Source of the DNA: Bemisia tabaci
Lineage: Eukaryota; Arthropoda; Insecta; Hemiptera; Aleyrodidae
Length of the DNA stretch: 64,000 nt
Reading direction: 5' to 3'
NCBI RefSeq assembly: GCF_918797505.1
Contig: NC_092795.1
Span: 24,539,131-24,603,130 of the forward strand
The notes below the pieces were generated by a model. That model was not told where the DNA came from. It searched no databases and saw nothing but the letters and a program-made list of their open reading frames with translations. Made by a program: the position numbers and the translations under genes. This document shows, piece by piece, positions 58,931 through 64,000 of the stretch (within the stretch, counting starts at the first letter, position 1; the number at the start of each line of letters is the position of its first letter).

Positions 58931-59997
58931 AAGAATGCGGCAAAGTCGTTTCATGGTCACTTCAGAAGAAATTTGGCAAATTCTCAAACGCATCCCTACA
59001 CTCGAAACGAATAATTCGTAAGAGTCGGTCCAGCAGATATCCAGATCTCACTGGTACAAGAAATCGCTTCTTTTATTAGATGGCTAATGATCTTAAAGAC
59101 ATCAAAGAGCATAGGCAGTAAAGCACTTGAGGAAGAGCTGCTGACAGCAAAAATTAATAACACGATAATAGTCAAAACAATGTATTTTAATTTATCAAAA
59201 ATACACAAAGAGTAAAAGAGCTACAGATACTGCTAAGGATATGATAAAGTAATTGTTCATATTTGACATTACCAAGTAAGTACATCAAATTACATGACAC
59301 AAGTGAACAATATTACAAGTACCAAAATAAACAATTCTACCATCAGTCAAATGATTTTTGTGTGATGGAAGTGGGTGTTTTAAGTGTAACATGTAACAAA
59401 AAAGTAATTAATTTGCTAAAAAATATGTCACGCCGGCTGAGACACGGCAGGCAGACCGGGATTTCAGCCTGGGAGAAGTCTAGAATTCCTTTTGAAATCC
59501 TGGAATGTGAAAGAACTTGGATTCTTCAGCTGGATATTAGATGCCACTGGAAAAAGAATAAAACAGCCATGAATGAGCTGATGATCAGTGAGAAGTATGT
59601 GACCAATTATAAAATCGGATCACCTTTTATCTATGTAACTTTTCTATCTGTGTTTTTACATAGGTCACCAAATACATTACAGATCTGCGAAAAATTTTAC
59701 AACTGCTTCTGGATAGACTTTTGTCGATTCCAAATACAACCACTATTTTTCTACATTCTTCAGTTTTACGCGAAGAAGTCCGAATTTTTCCGAGAAATAG
59801 TTTTATAACTTTTACTTGCCGGAGATTGGCAATAAGTCAAACAACTTGACCAAATCCGCTCGCGAAAATTCTACTATTCTTGCTGGCCGAAAAAGGTGGC
59901 GACATTTAGTATTACGATATCTAATGTTGTAAATTACACTGAAGGTTAGTCGCTGAAGACAGAAATGCCCTTTATTGTTTTTCGGTATACCTATCAG
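58931..59997. other. Stretch with weak coding-like frames
   Basis: A 181-codon plus frame (59263-59808) starts with TTG, has no ATG for its first 34 codons and no splice context. On the minus strand 59546-59464 could be a last exon: acceptor TTTTTCCAG, then ASNIQLKNPSSFTFQDFKRN and six more residues to TGA. Neither is firm. The minus exon needs an upstream exon ending in phase 1, which the gene at 61.0 kb does not offer at its visible donor. Confidence 0.2.
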
Positions 59998-60876
59998 CAG
60001 GGCCGGATTTACCTACTTGACGCCCATGGGCCGCCTGTATTTTGCCGCCCCCTTCTCATTCGTTTTGAAACATCAATAAAAACCATTAAGAGAACGTGCT
60101 GGAAGGGGAGGGGTGCATAAGATGCGTTTACTCGTGTAGGACACATTTTTTGCGAAAGCCCTGTCAACACTACTAGCAGAAGTTAAGTTCCATAAACCTA
60201 TCTCTGAGTGAACAAGGCCTCCCATTTGTAAGAAATGAACGTAAAAACTATGCAAGAACACACATAAATGTGGTTTAATAATTTTAACTTCCGCCGCCGC
60301 GCCGCGCTAACCGCGCTGTGTTTAGCGCAATGCGTGAAGCATTCCTACAGTCTTGTAGGCGCTATGCGTTTCACGCTGACCGCACTGTTTTTGACGCAAT
60401 GCGTGAAGTATTTATGCGGTCTTGTAGGTGCTAATATGTGTTACAAGCCGACCGCCGTGCTGAGGGCTTCTCCTTTTCATCTCAAGTCCTCGTCATCATT
60501 GCTCTCTGCGCCCCGCCACTCCATGCAAAGTTGCGTGTTTGGTTTCCCTCTTAACTCGACTAATTACCTAAAGGTGCTGTCTCTTGTATCACCGAAAGAC
60601 GACATAATTAGAAATTACTATACTCTCAGCAGGAAATGAGAGATTTTGTCGCCTTTTCTTGTTCGTAATTTTTTTTCTGAATTCGAGTTTCTTTTTTTAC
60701 CATGATATTTTATACATGCTAGCTCTATGATCGGGAGGTCCCGGGTTCGATTCCCGGCCAGGCGACCCGAGTTTGATGGTCTCAAACAATGGTTGCCTGG
60801 GACTGGTTGTTCAGTAGGGACGGAGGGGGGCCGGGACTAAAAAGTGGGGGATTAGCCCTTGTGGGCTTCTTAAAGT

Positions 60877-60933
<57 letters not shown>

Positions 60934-60967
60934 CTACGTTACAAAAATGCAAAGCCGCCATGGGTTT
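59998..60967. mobile_element. hAT-like element, second copy, truncated and split by a SINE
   Basis: Starts CAGGGCCGGATTTACC and follows the copy at 57005 through its GC-rich array (60290-60435). It is then interrupted by a SINE at about 60710-60930 and resumes with TACCTACG and GCCGCCATGGG before breaking off near 60967, without the right terminus. Confidence 0.75.
60714..60930 (+). mobile_element. tRNA-derived SINE with poly(A) tail
   Basis: Contains a Pol III B box GGTTCGATTCC (60744-60754) within a T-arm-like CCCGGGTTCGATTCCCGG, a tRNA-unrelated body, and 51 A at the 3' end (60880-60930). The A box is missing, so the 5' end is truncated. It interrupts the hAT-like element, so it is the younger insertion. 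Confidence 0.75.
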
Positions 60968-61008
60968 TTAGGAGAGTTTTTAAGATTTTAATGGTGGATG
61001 CTGCTGAC

Positions 61009-63446
61009 CTGAGTTCCTTGCTCCAAGCGGGGTTGGCGAAGAGGATGCGGCATTTGGCAGCGGCGAGCTCTGCCATGAGCTGCCGCTGCTCCCGTTTCAG
61101 CTCTCGGAGACGCCCGCTCCTCCGGGCCTCGTTCCAGCCTCGCTCCAGTCTCTGCACATCTTCCCGACAGTAGTGCAGCACTGAAAGCACCAAAAACACA
61201 TTTTCTAAGTTTAGCTGCTGTGATAGGTCTATACTATGCAAGAGTTACAGCCGAAATAATAAACTTTCAACAGGGAAAATCGTACAAGATCACGATGGAC
61301 ACGTCAACAAATTCTGAAATCCACTCTTAAGTGGATTGCATTTTGCAAAAAGGAACCAAAAGCTTTGCAATATGTTTGCCAAAGTTGTGTAACTTCTTTT
61401 GTCTTAGAAGAAAAAACTGATCATCTATTAAAATTTTCTATGTTACACGCTAAAACCTGTAAATTTAAGACAAAAATGTCCACGTAAATGTCATATTTTT
61501 GCACGATTACAGTAGTCTTATGGGAAGGGTGAAGTTGCACAATCTTAGCAACACGTCGATTCTCCTGGTGCCTTTTTGCAAAATGCAATCCAAGTTATAA
61601 TCTGCGAAGTTTATAACACACTTTTATCAAATTCCACACTTTCCTTCGATAGAAGATTATATATGAGTATTATGAGAGTAATTGACATTTAAAGCTATTG
61701 ACCAGTTTCAATCATCCTGACTCCATTACACATTATTACTGAACCTTTGTTCTCCATTATTATTGCGGCTTGATTTCCGTATATATTTTGTTGTTTAATA
61801 GCGGAAAGGTGGAAAAATTTTGCTTTAAAATTTAGAAGAGGTATTTATTCACACTCTACAGCAACTTCGTAGAAAGCTTGTAGTTAGTTTTAGTCAGCTT
61901 GATTTTGTACAAGTAGTTTTAATGTCATTCATTTTCCTTGACATTTCCAGATATTGACATTTTCGAGACCAGTGGCGTGGCGTAAATTGCGATGTATCGA
62001 TTGTTATGCCATTTAAACCTATGGAAAAGGATCAATAAACAGGGTGTTCGCAGCGAACACCTTAATAATCGATTCTTTACCATAGGTTTAAAGTACATAA
62101 CAATCAATATATCGCAATTCACGCCACGCTACTGTTCGAGACGAATGAGCTGGTGAGTTCTGACATTCAATTGGGGTTTCTCAGAAATGTAATACTTCTG
62201 AATGTTCGCACATAATTATTTCTTTGCAAAACGGCAGATCTGAGATATTGCATAGTCTGAATGTTTTGCGCTGAAAAATCTTGTCATAGTATCTGATCTT
62301 CAGGTTACTCATTGCAAGATTGCCTTAATCGTATTGACCGTTTCTGCTTGAGGAATAGTGCGATGGTTCACGGAGAAAAATACTTCGTGCGTGGGACCCG
62401 AAGTTGAGGTCGTAAGGATCTCTGAAGTTTTCGGATCGCGCGTCCGAAAACTTGAGGTCCAGCTGCCGAAGTTCGGGTCAAACATTGAGGCACTTTCAGT
62501 ATATACCGAAGTACCTCAGCCGTGTGAACCGAACCCTTCGGTAAGTACCGGAGTACTGTTTGACCCGAACTTCGGCAGCTGGACCTCCAGTTTTCGGATG
62601 CGCGATCCGAAAACTTCAGGGATCCAAGAATCAGAGACGTTTTTTTCTCCGTGTTTAAAAAGTGTGTATTTCACTAACTAGCTCATGTACGAATCTGTAT
62701 GAGAAATCAATCTCCAGAATTTCGTAAGAAATGATTCCATTCGTGATATTAAAGTTGAAGCAAATGTAGAATTACCTGGTCCTCCGGGATCGTGGACCTG
62801 TTCCTTAGAGCAAGAATTGCTCATATGTCGATTGAAATTATCACAGATGTGTTTCGGTCGAAGACATTCGAAACTGCAACAAACGTGTAAAATTAACATT
62901 ATGAGGTAAAAATATCCTTCCCTCTTGCAAATCTTAGGCAAGGGACTGTAAGCGGAGAATTCTAGTGAGTTAGTTTTAAACATGGAAGCAGCTGGGATTA
63001 GGCGAAAATAATACACAAAATTCTTGTTAAGTAGTCAGATAATTTTTGTTGATAAATTTCGCAAAAAAATTATAGAGGGAAAACAAATTAGCAATTGATG
63101 AGTAATATATTTCTCCATTTCAAAACTAAAAAATTTTAACACTGGCTGAAAATGCAGCTCATAGGCTATCATGAGTAGAATTTTAAAAAATGAGAACTCG
63201 AAGTTGAATAACTTAGCTCTTTACAAGAACATTATCATAGTGTAGTATTTTACTCACCTTTCTCTACTCAGTGTCAGGAGATTGGGGAGGGGAGGAGGCA
63301 CTGCCATTTCTTCTTCTTCGTCATCATCGTCGACTTCCTTCGCGCCTTCTGCTGGCTCCCTTTCTTCTTTTTCCTCTCTTTTCTCGAATTCTGCACGAAG
63401 ATTTGGATTAGAAGCTCCGTCTGGGTGTCGCAGCGAGGAAAGACTA
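61009..63446 (-). CDS. Unrecognised gene, partial: acidic region and coiled-coil-like end (three exons)
   Basis: Three exons join in frame: 63446-63258 (acceptor CAAAG or AAGTAG, donor GTGAGT, ends phase 2), 62873-62776 (acceptor TTGCAG, donor GTAATT, ends phase 1) and 61180 to about 61009 (acceptor TTTCAG). Exon A has Glu/Lys-rich sequence, then DDDDEEEEMAVPPPLPNLL. Exon B is Cys-containing (ECLRPKHICDNF, SNSCSKEQ). Exon C is Arg/Glu/Leu-rich and likely helical (EDVQRLERGWNEARRSGRL, MAELAAAKCRIL, then NPAWSKEL). After that either a donor GTCAGC at 61008 is used or the frame runs to TGA near 60939, where it enters hAT-like sequence. Exons further 5' must exist, probably beyond 63446. I do not recognise the family; it is likely intracellular, as no signal peptide or membrane segment is seen. 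Confidence 0.6.
61331..61593. mobile_element. Palindromic element in intron, GTGGATTGCATTTTGC ends
   Basis: GTGGATTGCATTTTGCAAAA then AGGAACC at the left, and TGCCTTTTTGCAAAATGCAA then TCCAAG at the right. Lies in the intron between exons B and C of the 61.0-kb gene. Confidence 0.6.
61970..62134. mobile_element. hAT-type MITE, copy 4
   Basis: CAGTGGCGTGGCGTAAATTG at the left, CAATTCACGCCACGCTACTG at the right, with a perfect 8-base duplication TTCGAGAC (61962-61969, 62135-62142). Same intron as the palindrome at 61331. Confidence 0.85.
62369..62653. mobile_element. Palindromic MITE, CACGGAGAAAAA ends
   Basis: CACGGAGAAAAATAC at the left, TTTTTTTCTCCGTG at the right. Inner arms GCTGCCGAAGTTCGGGTCAA / TTGACCCGAACTTCGGCAGC are exact complements. 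The plus frame of 107 codons here is a palindrome artefact. Lies in the intron between exons B and C of the 61.0-kb gene. Confidence 0.85.
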
Positions 63447-64000
63447 CTTTGAAACGGAAAAAAGAAACTTGAGAAAATCTCGAAAGAATTGCCTTATTTC
63501 TGATTAACAAACCTAAAAGTTTTACTGAGAGGATTCCATATCTATGAAGAACGGTGGGGGTTCATCATATTATGTTGAAACTTTTATCATGTTCACTGAA
63601 ATACTCCCCCTTTTCCCCCCTCTCATTTTAATTTTTGTTGATCACTTTCATTTGCTGAATATGCTTTTGCCTCAATCAACTATTATTTAGTGATGATAAG
63701 TTGCTATGATTTCAGGGATGCTCTGATATTTTGTAAAAAATAATACGTACCCTTAGTTTATAGTTGGGAAAAAACAACAAGAAAGTTAAGCTATTTCAAA
63801 AAATTGATTAGAGAACATGTAAAATTACGTTGTGATGAAGGAACATCTCGCGTTGGAATTTTAAAAGCAAAAATCTGCAAGTGACGGCTTCACACCGCGA
63901 ATGCGAGGAGCACGCTGCCATCGGGATTGCCTACTTCCTGAATTTGAAGGCGCTTTAAACACGTTTCGCGATACATAATTTCCACAATAAATATTCAACT
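63447..64000. other. Right edge, probable intron of the 61.0-kb gene
   Basis: AT-rich; no further exon recognised before the window ends. Confidence 0.35.

Noticed and set aside
58996..59208. 70-codon minus frame with a hydrophobic start like a signal peptide
   Set aside because: The apparent start is TTG, an in-frame stop lies just upstream and there is no ATG. It could only be an internal exon, and no partner was found.
59263..59808. 181-codon plus-strand frame as a gene
   Set aside because: Begins at TTG, first ATG is 34 codons in, composition is ordinary for AT-rich DNA, and no splice or promoter context is seen.
62358..62681. 107-codon plus frame
   Set aside because: It lies entirely in the CACGGAG palindromic MITE and reads the two arms of the inverted repeat.
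1..64000. CRISPR arrays, bacterial operons or rRNA
   Set aside because: No regularly spaced repeats with unique spacers, no ribosome binding sites ahead of long frames and no rRNA signature were seen.

Overview
This window looks like nuclear DNA of an insect, most likely a hemipteran such as a whitefly. That is an inference from style, not a database match. The sequence is AT-rich, and the few genes are split by long introns with GT..AG borders. Promoters have TATA boxes about 70-80 bases from a tiny first coding exon. Short palindromic transposons (MITEs) fill most of the rest. I see no operons, ribosome binding sites, CRISPR arrays or bacterial genes.

Layout. At 2.5-5.8 kb (minus strand) lies a gene for a secreted, methionine-rich repeat protein. 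From 5.8 to 27 kb I find no convincing protein gene, only foldback elements, MITEs, a near-identical 2.23-kb direct duplication (17036-19265 and 22356-24585) and one good tRNA-Ala(CGC) gene at 24774-24845. At 27.4-45.1 kb lie three genes of the same design: one on plus (27463-31894, with a one-base frameshift in its last exon) and two on minus (35442-39014 and 41097-44992). At 45-60 kb there are again only repeats, including a full hAT-like element with an 8-base target duplication, a foldback of about 1.4 kb and a tRNA-like fragment. At 61.0-63.5 kb (minus) lie three phase-compatible exons of an unrecognised gene with an acidic stretch and a coiled-coil-like end; its start and probably its stop are not resolved.

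How the genes fit together. The three genes at 27-45 kb each have a very short first exon that begins a signal peptide, a second exon that finishes it, and a large third exon, all joined in phase 0. The third exon alternates acidic spacers that start with D after K/R-rich sites (RKRR-D, RIRR-D, IKR-D) with aromatic, Tyr/Trp/Pro-rich blocks that start with Q after KR or RR. This is the layout expected of a secreted precursor cut into several peptides by a furin-like convertase. The segment DTPE-VAxAK at the exon 2/3 joint of two members resembles a motif I associate with insect cuticular proteins, so a processed cuticular or extracellular-matrix protein is the main alternative. I consider this family the most interesting content of the window.

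Mobile DNA. Several families can be defined from termini and target duplications seen directly: 122-base elements with 4-base duplications (three copies, all exactly 122 bases), hAT-type MITEs with 8-base duplications (four copies), TA-flanked elements with CACTG or CAGGG ends, a Tigger-like TTCGAA-rich element, and TAA-flanked elements. Four different families sit within 1.1 kb inside intron 1 of the 27.4-kb gene.
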